Of a stretch of 64,000 nt of DNA, positions 46,265 through 57,062 are shown piece after piece. Source of the DNA: Zea mays (lineage: Eukaryota; Streptophyta; Magnoliopsida; Poales; Poaceae); NCBI RefSeq assembly GCF_902167145.1, contig NC_050101.1, positions 178,928,428-178,992,427 on the forward strand, written 5' to 3'. A program made the position numbers and the translations under genes. The notes under the pieces are model-generated. The model was not told the DNA's origin and made no database searches. It saw only the letters and a program-made list of their open reading frames with translations. Position 1 is the stretch's first letter. The number at the start of each line of letters is the position of its first letter.

Positions 46265-47707
46265 GTGTGGAGCATATTGGCTCCCTTCTGGCTGCTGGCC
46301 TTGTTGCGGCGGTGGTGGAGGCGGAGGCTGTTGCCAGGAAGCTTGAGGTTGGCTTGCCGAAGCAACAGAAGCTGCAGGGTGATTGCCTACATACTCTGGG
46401 ATGTAAGGCGAATGATACGAAGCAGTGTGCATGACCTGCTTCGGCTGAGCCTGTTGTGCTGCAGCTTCAGTTATTTCCTTTTGCTTCTGGATGGTAACAT
46501 GGCACATCCTGGTGGTATGACCTTTGTTCTCACCACAGAACAAGCAAAAAATTCTTCTTGGCTGATCGCCAAATCTTCCGCCGAAGCCCCTGGCACCTCT
46601 GCCTCTCGGAGCTGGTGGTCGGAAGGAGCCTTGCTGTTGCCCCGAAGCCTGTGAGGAACACTGTGGCCTTTGCTGTTGGCTCCCTCTATCATCATTTTGG
46701 GTAGAGTTATGAATTGATCTAACGTGCCTCGGATAGAACCTCCCTCCGAAGCCTCTGGTCATTTCAGAAAACCTGAAAGCCTCCTCCCTTCTTTGGCGAA
46801 AATCATTATCGGCCCGAATGTACTCGTCCATCTTCTGAAGCAGCTTCTCCAAAGTTTGAGGAGGCTTCCTAGCGAAGTACTGAGCTGACGGTCCTAGCCG
46901 AAGCCCCTTGATCATGGCCTCAATGACAATTTCGTTGGGCACTGTTGGTGCCTGTGCCCTCAAACGCAAGAACCTTCGGACGTACGTCTGAAGGTATTCT
47001 TCGTGATCCTGGGTACACTGGAATAGAGCTTGAGCCATGACCGGCTTCGTCTGGAACCCTTGGAAGCTGGTTAACAACAAGTCCTTCAACTTTTGCCACG
47101 AAGTGATCGTTCCTGGTCGAAGGGAAGAGTACCAGGTTTGAGCAACACTCCTGACAGCCATAACAAAAGATTTTGCCATGACCGCAGCATTGCCACCATA
47201 TGAAGATACTGTTGCTTCGTAACTCATCAAAAACTGCTTCGGGTCTGAGTGGCCATCAAATATGGGAAGCTGAGGCGGCTTGGAGGACGGAGGCCAAGGT
47301 GTAGCCTGCAGCTCAGCGGATAGAGGAGAAGCATCATCAAAAACAAAATTCCCATGATGGAAATTGTCATACCAGTCATCTTCATTGAGGAAACCCTCCT
47401 GATGAAGGTCTTGGTGCTGAGGCCTTCGGTGTTGCTCATCCTGGGTAAGATGACGAACTTCCTCAGAGGCTTCGTCTATCTGCCTTTGCAGTTCAGCTAG
47501 CCTGACCATCTTTTCCTTCTTCCTTTGCACCTGTTGATGAAGGATCTCCATGTCTCTGATTTCTTGATCTATCTCATCCTCTGGCGGTGTTGGACTAACA
47601 GCCTTCCGTTTCTGGCTTCGGGCCTCCCGAAGAGAGACAGTCTCCTGATTGTGGTCCAGCGGTTGGAGAGCTGCAGTGCCAGCTGCTGAAGCTTTCTTCG
47701 GCGCCAT
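46265..47707 (-). pseudogene. gag of the Zeon-type element, cut by the Opie insertion
   Basis: 481 codons are open from ATG 47707 (MAPKKASAAGTAALQPL) to the insertion point, and the last 24 are at 15196-15275. It has a coiled-coil-like N-terminal helix (IDQEIRDMEILHQQVQRKKEKM) and a retrotransposon gag core (SFVMAVRSVAQTWYSSLRP, LLTSFQGFQTKPVMAQALFQ, YLQTYVRRFLRLRAQAP). A Cys/His motif CLFCGENKGHTTRMC (CX2CX5HX4C) follows, then a Gln/Pro-rich tail. Apart from the insertion no stop is seen. The copy at 55855 is homologous and lets the broken end be recognised. Confidence 0.82.
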
Positions 47708-47782
47708 AGCGAAGGTTTATGATCGCCGAAGGTGTTCAAAAACTCAAAGAGTGGAAGTGAGTTCACCGGAGGTGGGCGCCAA

Positions 47783-48424
47783 TGTTGGGGACTTGTTCTC
47801 AAATGCTATGAGTTAAGAACAAGGCAACACAGAAAATGTTAATTTAAAATGTCCTTCGTCCTTCGAAGCATTATTTCCCTTAAGATATAATGATTTTTGG
47901 ACGAAGGTTATGAAGGACATACCTTCATAAACATAGCAAACTATGATGTAGAATGGATTATAAGGAATATGAATGATAGCATAGAAAATTATATATTATT
48001 ATTGTGAAGAAACAGAAATAACATTGAATTACAAATGTACCTTTAGCTTGGAGGTAAATGAAAGTACAAGTGTGGCACAAAAGCAAGTGCCAGATCAGCG
48101 TGAACAGTACGGGGGTACTGTTCATCTATTTATAGGCACAGGACACAACCCATACAAAATTACATTTATGCCCTTTACATTTGATAATAATTCTATAGTA
48201 GTCTATCGAGGTCTGAATAGCCTTTTCATCTTTAAGTCGGTTTCATTTTTTGCTACCACGCCGAAGCTTTCCTGCTCACACCTTCGGCGCTGTATCAACC
48301 TTCGTATTATTCTGGTCTGCTGTGATACCGACTTGAGTCCGAAGATACCTGTTCACACATTATACTCCAGAAATATTGTTAAATCCTGTTTTTGAGGACC
48401 TTCGTAAGCCGAAGGCCCCTAACA
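47783..48424 (-). repeat. 5' LTR of the Zeon-type element (642 bp)
   Basis: Plus-strand TGTTGGGG to CCCCTAACA. The minus-strand primer-binding-site-like TTGGCGCCCACC is directly adjacent (47771-47782). Six differences from the left LTR, five of them transitions. Flanked by TCCGC at 48425-48429. Confidence 0.92.
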
Positions 48425-48429
48425 TCCGC

Positions 48430-49353
48430 CGTGGGAGAAATTTCCCTATTTACATACCCGTCGGGGGAGAAATTTCTGCATCCTCATATTTTGAAGGTTA
48501 GTTTGAGAACCTCATTTTTCTAATAAAAAATAGGAATTTCTTGAGAAAATAGAGTTTCTAGATTAGCACTAAAGAAAGAATTTCCAGCGAGAAATCGGAG
48601 ATCTATTGCCATCTCTACATCGGGCTGTGTAGTAGCTATTATATTTAATTCCTTTCTTGGCATCTGGTATTTAGTATATGACGTATGCGTAGTGTGGATG
48701 ATTGGGGTCTGCTGGACGCGAGCTGCCGGCCGGTATGGCTCGGGCCATCCGCCATGCACAGCATCGCACATCGACCAGACCGTTAAGTGAGGTGGCGGCC
48801 AGGTTATTTGGTCCTAGTCTAGTCCAGCTGCTAAAATAATCGAGCATAGTACGGTCCAGCATAGTGGGCTCGATTAAGCGATCCTGGTCTGGGCTGGGCT
48901 GGGCTGGCCTGGCAAATTCTCTTCAAGCCCACGGTGAGTGAATTCGCACAAAAAAGAGTTCAAGGGAAATGATATCTCTTTTAATCCCCACTTTACCCTT
49001 GTCCACTCTATCTATGAGGACATATCCTGTGCAATCACTTATTTTGGTGCAAACGTGCAATCAAACTATCCAGAGCATTCAATCCAGATCCAACGGTTTC
49101 ATATGAAAGAGGTTAAAAGTAAAATAAGTACTATGTTTTAGGTGGAAGGGGTTAAATATAAAATAACAGTCATCATTAGATCTAGATCGGATGCACCAGA
49201 TCGCTTGATTGTATGCTTGCACCAGGATAAATGATTGCATAGGATATTTTCCCTCTATCCATCCCGTCCCGATTCCAATCCAATCCCCCGCAAGCGCGAA
49301 GAGAGGAGACGAGAAGGGGGAGGGATCCACAGTTCACACACACCCCGCTTCCC
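48430..49353. other. upstream region of CLPR1
   Basis: No coding region. 48480-48565 resembles the AT-rich MITE-like repeat at 54724-54950 (TAGTTTGAGAACC and GAGAAAATAGAGTTTCTAGA). 48880-48912 has GGCTG repeats. 49100-49165 has two similar GGTTAAAAGTAAAATAAG/GGTTAAATATAAAATAAC units. The promoter of CLPR1 must lie here, but no clear TATA box was found, which is common for plastid-housekeeping genes. Confidence 0.45.
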
Positions 49354-52300
49354 ATGGCGCTAGCGCTGCGCTGCCCTCCCGCCGCCACCTCGTCCCGGAG
49401 CCCCTTCCTACCGTCGACCTCCCCAGCCCCTGCGGGGAAGGTCCCGAGGAGGCCGCCCGCCAGCTGGAGGTGCCTCGCCTACTACGGCGACGGCGGATTC
49501 CGCAAGAACTACGACCACATCCCCAAGCAGTTCCGCGAGGAGAACCTCAAGGATGGACGTGAGTGCTCTGTCAACCGTGGGCACCCAGTTCAGCGAAACA
49601 CCAGTATCTACACGTTCATTTATCCACCGCAAAGTGTTAGACTTCAGGGACAATGTTGGCCTTGATTTGATGATTTCCAATTTAATGAGCTTGCAAATCT
49701 TTGGCACAGGTCTAAATATTCTAGATGGCGGTTTAACTTTTTGGCACATGACCAAGTTTACTAGCTGGTTCATAAGAAAAATAAAAAAAAGATATCTGCA
49801 CCTTCTGTTTTTTTTATTTGTTGACTATGCATCAGAGGACCTCTTTTGTCTTCCTAAACACCCATCGAATGCTTCGATAAAAAGTTTATCAAGCTCTGCA
49901 CGTTTTACACATGCATGACTTGTGTAGCGGCCACAACATTTTACACCTGCTTCTGTATCTTGTCAATCAAATCTTTGCACCATTTTTAAGTATTACGTCC
50001 TCTGGCAGTGATGGATAATTACAAGCATGTTCCTCAATTCCTTTATGGATTAAGTGATGCTCAGATGGAAATGTTTATGAATGACGATAACCCTTATAAT
50101 CGGCAGTCCCAGAAAGTTACAGAGGTTAGTGATGTTATACAGAGCCCCTTCCCATTTCTATTCTGTCAAGTTCATTCCGTTGCATCAATGCAGCAAAGTT
50201 GAGATGGTGTTTTTCTTGTGAACTTTAGGAAAGCGTTTCTGCTGCGAGGAGCTACGATGAGTTTGGTATGTACACCTTGTCAGGCATGCATGAGGGCCCT
50301 GCAAGTTACAGCATGGGTATGGGCATGGGGGGCAGCATGAGCATGAGCATGGGCAGAGGAGGGAGAGGATATAGAAGAATGAGAAGCTCTGCTCCAGATC
50401 TTCCGTCATTGCTACTGGACTCTCGAATTATATTTCTTGGAATGCCTGTGAGAGATCAACTTTCTACCTCTTCATTATTCATAATATTTTGAAGCTTTGG
50501 ATCAACAATGGTAACATTTGGTGTCGTTGTTGTCCTGGCAGATTGTTCCAGCAGTAACTGAGCTTATTGCTGCTCAATTTCTATGGCTAGACTATGACGA
50601 CCGCACAAAACCCATTTATCTGTATATAAACTCCACTGGAACTATGGTAAGCAGTTGTTTGAATATTTGAAAAATAAGAAGCCATGTCATCTTTCATATG
50701 TTTCTGATGCATATTGCCACTATTTATATGACTACATCTTCTGTGCTGTAACAGGACGAAAATAACGAGCTTGTTGCATCTGAAACTGATGCTTATGCAA
50801 TTGCTGATTTTATCAATGTATGTAAGGCTGTATCTTCTAATCGCTGACTGATAATCCAGCATAATTTTACGCCATTGTCAATGATGTTATTATCATGCCT
50901 AGGACTATATATCTACATTTGAACTTTGAATGTAGTCTCGTAGAGTTTCTGTGCATACTTGAGTGGATACAGGGATCAGGAGTGTGAATCCAGATTCTGG
51001 AGCAATTAAATACATTGCATAATTAAGGACCTTATTATTTTTTGGCCAAAAACTTGAAAGCAAGATAAATTGTTGCCTGCCGGAGACGATGACTGGGTTT
51101 CAGAACATTTAGGTTCTTTCAAGACCTTTTTCCTTGAATGAGGGGGGGGGGGGGATTGCGCGTCATTCATATTAATAAGAAAAGAGTACAACTGACTTGT
51201 ACAAACCCTACTATAGGGATAAATAAGTTACATAAAAAGAATTCTCCAACAAACCTTAACCACAATCAGCGACCATAATGAACCATTAAAACTGAATCGA
51301 CAAAAGGATGATTATGAAACAATTGTGTGGGATGAAGTTAATGTACCAGCACTAATAAGTTTGTGGGAAAGTTGCCTTATTTCAAATCTGGATCAATTTG
51401 GGCTTAATTTCTTAGACAATTTATTTGATGTGGAGTAGCAACCGAAAAGCGCTGGCAGAGTTGTTGTAGTAGTAGTAGCAGCTGCTGCTTATAAAAAAAA
51501 CTCGACCTGCGGGGGGTAAGACAGCTCCTGAGTATTGTATTAAGAAGAAGACCTTCTCACATAGGTCGAGAAAACCTCCGAACCCCTGTCCCACCCATAC
51601 ACAGCGGCATCGAAGCCCATGTGTGGGCAACCGCGACTGGGGCTGAGCCTTAGACCTGCTTTGACGTGGGATAGACGAGAGGATTTTTTTAACCACATCC
51701 TAAAATTCGCTCCCACGGGGAGTCGAACCCATGACCTGAGGAGTGCTACTCATACCACCTAACCAACTCGGCTAGAGGCCCTTTCGCAGCTGCTGCTTAT
51801 AACACACATCAATATTGTGCGTAAAGCCCATCAGAACAATGTTTACAAGGGACATGATGAATATTATATTTTGGTAACAGGTCTCTCATTTTCAAGAACT
51901 ATGCTGGATAATCTTGGCACAGGGCATACATTTTGTTTGATTTTACTTGCTTTGAAGCAAAGTGAAGGATGGACAAAAGAACTAAAACTGCATACTCTGA
52001 CTTTTGCATACTATTTTTTTTGGTTTTGCAGCGAAGTAAATCCAAGGTTTACACAATCAATCTTAGCATGGCATATGGTCAGGCTGCGATGCTTCTTTCC
52101 CTTGGTGTCAAGGGCAAAAGAGGAGTGCTGCCGAATTCAATCAGTATGTTGCATTTTCTAAGTTTTATTGCCTCTTTTGGATTTTCACAGGCGTGTGTGC
52201 TTAACAGCATATATTATATATTGGTTCTAAATGTGCACCATTAATTGCAGCTAAATTGCACCTGCCTAAGGTGCACAAATCTGGTGGAGCTGCCATTGAT

Positions 52301-52780
52301 ATGTGGATTAAGGTCAGATCCAACTCTTGTGTCCAATATCTCAATTTCCTACTCCCTTTTCTGCTTATACTGCCCATGCTATTGTGCACTAGTGCACTGA
52401 ATATTTTATTTTGCGCTCAGGCAAAAGAGTTAGATACAAACACAGATTACTACCTCGAACTCTTGTCTAAAGGAGTTGGTAAACCAAAGGAAGAGCTTGC
52501 TGAATTCCTTAGGGGCCCGAGGTACTTCCGAGCACAAGAGGCTCTTGATTATGGACTTGCCGATACGATATTACACTCGCTGGATGGTTCTTTCAAACCA
52601 AAGGTATCTTGCTAATCCCTGTTTCATCACCGATTTCTATGTGTAGCTCTCAGCTGATTATTTCGTCTTGTGGACTAGGACCTGACCGCGCAGCTAGCCA
52701 AGGCACAGGCGATGCGCCAGTCAGGCAAGCGTGCAGCTGCTGGAGCTGGGAGATGGTCAACTCCAACCGCACCCAGGTAG
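49354..52780 (+). CDS. CLPR1: ATP-dependent Clp protease subunit-like ClpR1, plastid, nine exons
   Basis: Exons are 49354-49558, 50009-50124, 50229-50447, 50542-50646, 50755-50817, 52032-52143, 52251-52312, 52421-52603 and 52679-52780. All are GT-AG with consistent phases, giving 388 residues. ClpR1 is a non-catalytic member of the plastid stroma ClpPR core, which degrades proteins delivered by ClpC-type chaperones. Seen: a Ser/Pro/Arg-rich N-terminus typical of a transit peptide; DHIPKQFREENLKDG and VPQFLYGLSDAQM, diagnostic of the R1 type; PDLPSLLLDSRIIFLGMPIVPAV; and SMAYGQAAMLLSLG, where ClpP would have the catalytic Ser after GQAA. The Met/Gly-rich insert (about residues 130-155) is looser than in other ClpR1. 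Length matches the family (about 387 in Arabidopsis). Intron 5 (50818-52031) is long and holds a SINE. Confidence 0.93.
51495..51785 (-). mobile_element. Au-type SINE in CLPR1 intron 5
   Basis: The minus strand starts with a tRNA-like head having an A box (TAGCCGAGTTGGTTA) and a B box (GGTTCGACTCC), and ends in a T-run after CGAGTTTTTTTT. It is flanked by the 17-bp direct repeat GCAGCTGCTGCTTATAA (51478-51494 and 51786-51802), a perfect target-site duplication. It opposes the gene's transcription. The Au name is by recognition. Confidence 0.88.
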
Positions 52781-53354
52781 AGACTAGAATGGTAGAGCAG
52801 GACAATATATGTTCATCTGGATGGTCTTGTGGCTCTGCTATACAAAGAGGCCAGCCTTTTGTATACTTGTGTTGGAAATCCATGGAGCTTGGAATTAGAC
52901 GCACGGCTGGATAGTGAGATGTTGTGTACTGTAGTGTAGTGTCAGTTGTGACGTACGTGTATCATCTGTGTGCAATCTTTGCTACACTCGACCCACATAC
53001 ATTGCATTCAGATAGATTAATTTCACCAGTGAAAACGATAGCCTGTATGGCAACAGATGTTCTGCACTGATGCTGATCGTTGGTCCGTTATTTTGGTGAC
53101 ATGTTTACTGGTGGTGAAATGTGAATGGCCATGATCATCTCCACCGTATGTTTATACTGACACAACAAAGTATAAACATGAATAAACTTGTTCGACAATT
53201 CATCAACACTGTTACATTTATAAACATGTTTACAATTCACTTGTGTCTGTGCAGTGCATGTATATATCCACATCATGGACTGTATGTGTCACGTAGTTTG
53301 TGGTGGTGACAAGCGCTATTACGATTGTCACAGAGATGCATGCATGGTTGGCTT
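52781..53354. other. region between the convergent CLPR1 and RTM2-like genes
   Basis: Should hold the 3' untranslated regions of both genes. 53100-53300 contains short TTTATAAACATG and TATAAACATGAATAAA repeats. No ORF or RNA gene is supported. Confidence 0.5.
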
Positions 53355-54364
53355 CTAGTTCCTGCTGGACCTGGAGAAGAGCCTGCTGGAGACGAATACG
53401 CCGAGGGAGAAGGCGGCGACGGCGACGGCGATCACCTCCCTGTTCCTCTTGACCGTCTCCACAAGGCCCTCCGCCCACTCGGAGCCCGCCAGCCCCTGGA
53501 GCTCCTCCGCCACGCGCTCCTTGAAGCCACGGCATGCCTTTCTCTGGTGCTCCGCCGCAGCTGCAGCATTTGCATTGGCCCGCTCTTCCTCGGTGCGCCG
53601 CTCCGCCAGGCTTTCGGTCGGATCCGTCGCCTTGCTCTCTGCGTTGGCCTGCGTCTCGGGCTGCTTCTTCGTGTCGGCTGCCGGTGCAGGTGCTGCGGCG
53701 GCGGCCTTGGGCTTATCTTCCTTTGCCGTCGTGTCGGCTGCCGGTGCAGGTGCTGCGGCGGCGGCGGCCGCCTTGGGCTTATCTTCCTTTGCCGCCGCCT
53801 CCTTGTGCTGCTGCTCCGGCTCCGATTTGGCGCCCTTGGCTCCCGCCACCTGCTTGGTGGCGGCAGCGGCATCGGCATCGGCATCCTCGGGCTTCTTGGC
53901 CTGCTGCTGGTCTTCCTTTGCGGGCGCGGGCAGGCGCTTGGGCACGGTGAGCGTGAGGACTCCAAGGTCGAAGCGGCCGGCGATGTCGTCGAGGTTGGAG
54001 GTGGATGGCAGCTGGAAGACCTTGTTGAAGCGGGAGTGCCTGGCGTTGGCGTTGGCGGCGGCGGCGTCGGAGCGCTGGCCGCGGACGGTGAGGCGGCCGG
54101 CGCCGTCGACTTGCACCCTGAAATCTTGTTTCCTGAAGCCTTCTTACAAGCAAGCAAAGCAAAGAATGGAGTCATGCATGCGCATACAGGTCCAGGTCTC
54201 CATTGCCATTAGCTAGAGCTCGTACTACTACTACCTGAGAGGTGGATGCGGAGGATGAAGCTGCTGGCGTTCTCCTCCCACTCGTACCTCGGGTCCAACT
54301 CCTGACCAGCAGCCGCAGGCGGCTTGGACGAGCCTCCTCCTTGCTTGCTGCCGGCGGTGGCCAT
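53355..54364 (-). CDS. HSP20-like protein with C-terminal membrane anchor (RTM2-type)
   Basis: Two exons, 54364-54235 and 54139-53355, with a GT-AG intron, encode 304 residues. The alpha-crystallin (HSP20-like) domain covers about residues 22-115: YEWEENASSFILRIHLSGF, then FRVQVDGAGRLTVRGQR and FDLGVLTLTVPK. A long Ala/Lys/Pro/Glu-rich linker with an internal duplication follows, then a hydrophobic helix VIAVAVAAFSLGVFV and a short basic tail (SSRLFSRSSRN). This plan matches plant proteins of the RESTRICTED TEV MOVEMENT 2 group, HSP20-like proteins bound to membranes, some of which limit long-distance movement of potyviruses. Whether this copy does so is unknown. The start is the first ATG, followed by the typical MATAGSK. 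No missing core residue noticed. Confidence 0.85.
53671..53796 (-). repeat. tandem duplication in the linker of the RTM2-like gene
   Basis: A 60-bp unit at 53671-53730 is repeated at 53731-53796 with 9 extra bases of GCG repeats. It encodes AKEDKPKAAAAAPAPAADT twice, with an Ala-run difference of three. Confidence 0.85.
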
Positions 54365-54463
54365 TGGCGATCAGGCTAGCAGCTATAGCTAACTGCTTGT
54401 GTCGGCTCGTCTGTGTGCTGCTGGATCGATGATGAGCTACCAATATGCATGCATGTGTGTATG

Positions 54464-54477
54464 TATATATTTTTATA
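54464..54477 (-). promoter_or_regulatory. TATA box of the RTM2-like gene
   Basis: Minus strand reads TATAAAAATATATA, about 100 bp upstream of the start codon, at a distance that fits a short leader. Confidence 0.6.
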
Positions 54478-55129
54478 GGGAAGATGAGATGATGGATTAT
54501 TATTATTATTATTATTGTTCGAAACTTGGCTTGGTATGATGGGGTACCGACCAGACCAACGCCAGCCACCCTGAATAATACCTCCGCATACCAATGACAT
54601 GTGTACGTGGGTGGGTGAAATCTTGTGTGGGATGGAATGGAATGGAGGACGACGGATGGAATCGAGGAAGAATCCTTGGCCGGGAAGAAAGGTTAGGAAT
54701 AATCCAGGAGATCGAGAAAGCTAAGAGTTAGTTTGGGAATTACGTTTTCCCAAGTGAAAATAAACTTATTTTCTTTGGGAAAATAAAAATTCCGTGGAAA
54801 AAGGTGGTTTCTAAACTAAACTAGTCCTAAGTGCTAGTTTTGGAACCTTATTTTTTAATGAATTTCTATTTTTTCATGGAAAAATGAACTAATTTCTCTT
54901 GTGAAAATGAAAATCCCTTGAGAAAATAAAGTTTTCAAACTAGCCTAAAAAAGAAATACCCGTAGAGCCTCTTCCGTTGGAATATATATTTATCTCATCA
55001 AGTCAAGTCAGGACATTAACAAAAATTCTGGATTAACAAAAATAAAAAATGTTTTGATCATACGAAGGCATTATAATTCCAGTGAAGCAGGACAATTAAT
55101 GTAAACTACAGATGTTGTGAAATATATAG
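54478..55129. other. upstream region of the RTM2-like gene
   Basis: It contains an ATT microsatellite at 54496-54520 and an AT-rich MITE-like segment at about 54724-54950 with inverted GTTTCTAAACTA/TAGTTTTGGAAC and GCTAGTTTTGGAACC/GTTTTCAAACTAGCC ends. Nothing coding is supported. TATAG at 55125-55129 is the candidate duplication of the next element. Confidence 0.5.
54724..54950. mobile_element. AT-rich MITE-like repeat pair
   Basis: Two adjacent units of about 110 bp share TAGTTTTGGAA-type left ends, GGGAAAATAAA or GAGAAAATAAAG interiors and TTCTAAACTA/TTCAAACTAG right ends. A similar fragment is at 48480-48565. The superfamily was not identified and no duplication was resolved. Confidence 0.4.
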
Positions 55130-55795
55130 TGTTGGGGGCATTCGTCCTCCGAAGGTCCTCAAAAATATAATTTAACAATCTCTTCCAAGTATGATTTATG
55201 GACAGGTACCTTTGGATATGGTGATGACGAAGGCTGCTGATGAATCGTGACGAATGTTGTTGTTAAACCGAAGCTACACGCAGAGAAGCTTCGGCTTAGT
55301 CGCAGAAAAACGAACCGACTTAAAGGGGAAAAGGCTATTTGGACCTCGATGAGTTACCTTAGAGTCATTAGAAAATGTAAGGGGCATGAACGTAATTTCT
55401 CGCAGGCTGTGTCCTGTGCCTATAAATAGGTGAACAGTATCCCCGCACTGTTCACGCGGATTTGGCATTCACTTTTGCGCCACGCTTGTATTTTCTTGTC
55501 TTCTGTCAAGGCAGAGGTACTTTTGTAATACATTATTGTACTTGCTTTTTTATGATTATATAATAAAGGATGGATTAATAATGTTATATGATCATTCATG
55601 TTGTTTGTTATATTTTATGTGCTTCTTCTTTTGTTAGTACTTGTTGAGATGATGAAGGTATGTCCTTCATTACCTTCGTCCGAAGACCATTAAATCCTAA
55701 AGAAAATAATGCTTTGAAGGACGAAGGTCTGTAACCATTAATGTTTTGTGTTGCCTTGTTCTTAATTCATAGCATTTGAGAACAAGTCCCCAACA
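55130..55795 (+). repeat. 5' LTR of the second Zeon-type element (666 bp)
   Basis: Starts TGTTGGGGGCATTCG and ends AGTCCCCAACA. It is homologous to the reverse complement of 47783-48424 but clearly diverged, with a TATA-type CCTATAAATAGG at about 55417-55430. Confidence 0.85.
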
Positions 55796-55854
55796 TTGGC
55801 GCCCACCTCCGGTGAACCCTTTTCGACCACCTTCGGCAAGCACTGACCTTCGTC

Positions 55855-57062
55855 ATGCCACCGAAGAAAGCTTCAGCACAAGGGGCTGCAGCACTGCAGC
55901 CACTGGACCCAAATCAAGAGACTCTCCCTCCGAGAGGCCCGAAGCCAGAAGAGGAAGGCTTCTAGTCCAACACTTCAAGAGGAGGAGTTGGACCAAGAAA
56001 TCAGAAACATGGAGATGCTTCATCAACAAGTACAAAGGAAGAAGGAGAAGATGGCTCGACTAGCTGATCTTCAACGGCAGATTGACGAAGCCACTGAAGA
56101 AGTACGCCATCTTGCTCAAGACGAACAAGAACGAAGGCCCCAACAGCCCCAACATAGGGAGCTTCATCAAGAAGGCTTCTTCAACGAGGATGGATGGTAT
56201 GACGATTTTCATCATGGAAATTTTGCTTTTGATGATGCTTCTCCTCTGTCAGCAGAACTGCAGGCTACCCCATGGCCCCCATCATACAAGCCACCCCAGC
56301 TCCCTATGTATGATGGGCACTCAGATCCGAAGCAGTTTTTGATGAGCTACGAAGCAACCATATCTTCATATGGGGGCAATACCGCAGTCATGGCGAAATC
56401 TTTCGTCATGGCAGACAAGAATGTTGCGCAAACCTAGTACTCCTCTCTTCGGCCAGGAACAATCACATCATGGCAGAAGCTGAAGGACATGCTGATCACC
56501 AGTTTCCAAGGGTTTCAGACGAAGTCGGTTACTGCTCAAGCCTTGTTCCAGTGCACGCAAGACCACGAAGAATACCTCCAGGCACATGTCCGAAGGTTCT
56601 TGCGTCTAAGGGCACAAGCGCCAACTGTGCCCAATGAAATCGTCATTGAGGCCATGATAAAAGGACTTCGGCCAGGACCTACGGCCCAATACTTTGCCAG
56701 GAAGCCCCCTCAGACCCTGGAGAAGTTGCTTCAAAAGATGGATGAATACATCCGGGCTGACAATGACTTTCGCCAAAGAAGAGAGGAAGCCTACAGGTTC
56801 TCTGAGATGACCAGGGGCTTCGGAGGAAGAATCCACCCAAGACATGTAAGGTCAATTCATTCCACCCAGAGTGAAGACAGAGGAAGTCAACAACAGAGGC
56901 CACAATATTCCTCGCATGCTTCGGGGCAGCAACAGACCTCTTTCCGACCGCCAGTTCCAAGAGGCAGAGGCGCTAGGGGCTTCGGAGGAAGGTTTGGGGA
57001 TCAGCCCAGGAAAATTTATTGCTTATTCTGTGGTGAGGACAAGGGCCATACTACGAGGATGT
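55855..57062 (+). pseudogene. broken gag of the second Zeon-type element
   Basis: Starts ATG 55855 (MPPKKASAQGAAALQPL). A small deletion near 55920-55930 shifts the frame. The homologous frame resumes (IRNMEMLHQQVQRKKEKMARL), stops at TAG 56435-56437 where the intact copy has Trp (QTW), and continues to the zinc-binding motif CLFCGEDKGHTTRM at 57020-57062. There the Sirevirus cuts in before the last Cys. Confidence 0.8.

Larger units (their letters stand above)
10047..48424 (-). mobile_element. Zeon-type non-autonomous Ty3/Gypsy element (outermost of the nest)
   Basis: The two 642-bp LTRs at 10047-10688 and 47783-48424 differ at 6 sites by eye (about 0.9%). They are flanked by the perfect duplication TCCGC (10042-10046 and 48425-48429). 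Without the inserted elements the element is about 7.4 kb. It encodes Gag on the minus strand, but I see no protease, reverse transcriptase or integrase. In their place is a long region with an opposite-strand ORF series. Size, LTR length and absence of pol match the known maize Zeon elements, thought to be mobilised by the related Cinful family. The name is recognition, not a search result. The primer-binding site is next to the right LTR (47771-47782, minus TTGGCGCCCACC). The left LTR is therefore the 3' LTR. Confidence 0.85.
55130..57062 (+). mobile_element. second Zeon-type element, cut by a Sirevirus and the window end
   Basis: It has a 5' LTR (55130-55795), the primer-binding-site-like TTGGCGCCCACC (55796-55807) and a decayed gag, up to the insertion of the Ji-type element at 57063. 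The remainder is outside the window. TATAG at 55125-55129 is the candidate left duplication. Plus strand, opposite to the first Zeon-type element. Confidence 0.8.

Noticed and set aside
51719..51783. tRNA-like sequence with A and B boxes
   Set aside because: It is the head of the SINE, lies inside the 17-bp duplication, and continues into a SINE body rather than folding as a complete tRNA gene.
53325..54216. Long ORFs on the plus strand and other frames across the RTM2-like gene
   Set aside because: They are shadows of the GC-rich minus-strand gene. Only the minus frame shows the HSP20-like domain, spliced start and membrane helix.
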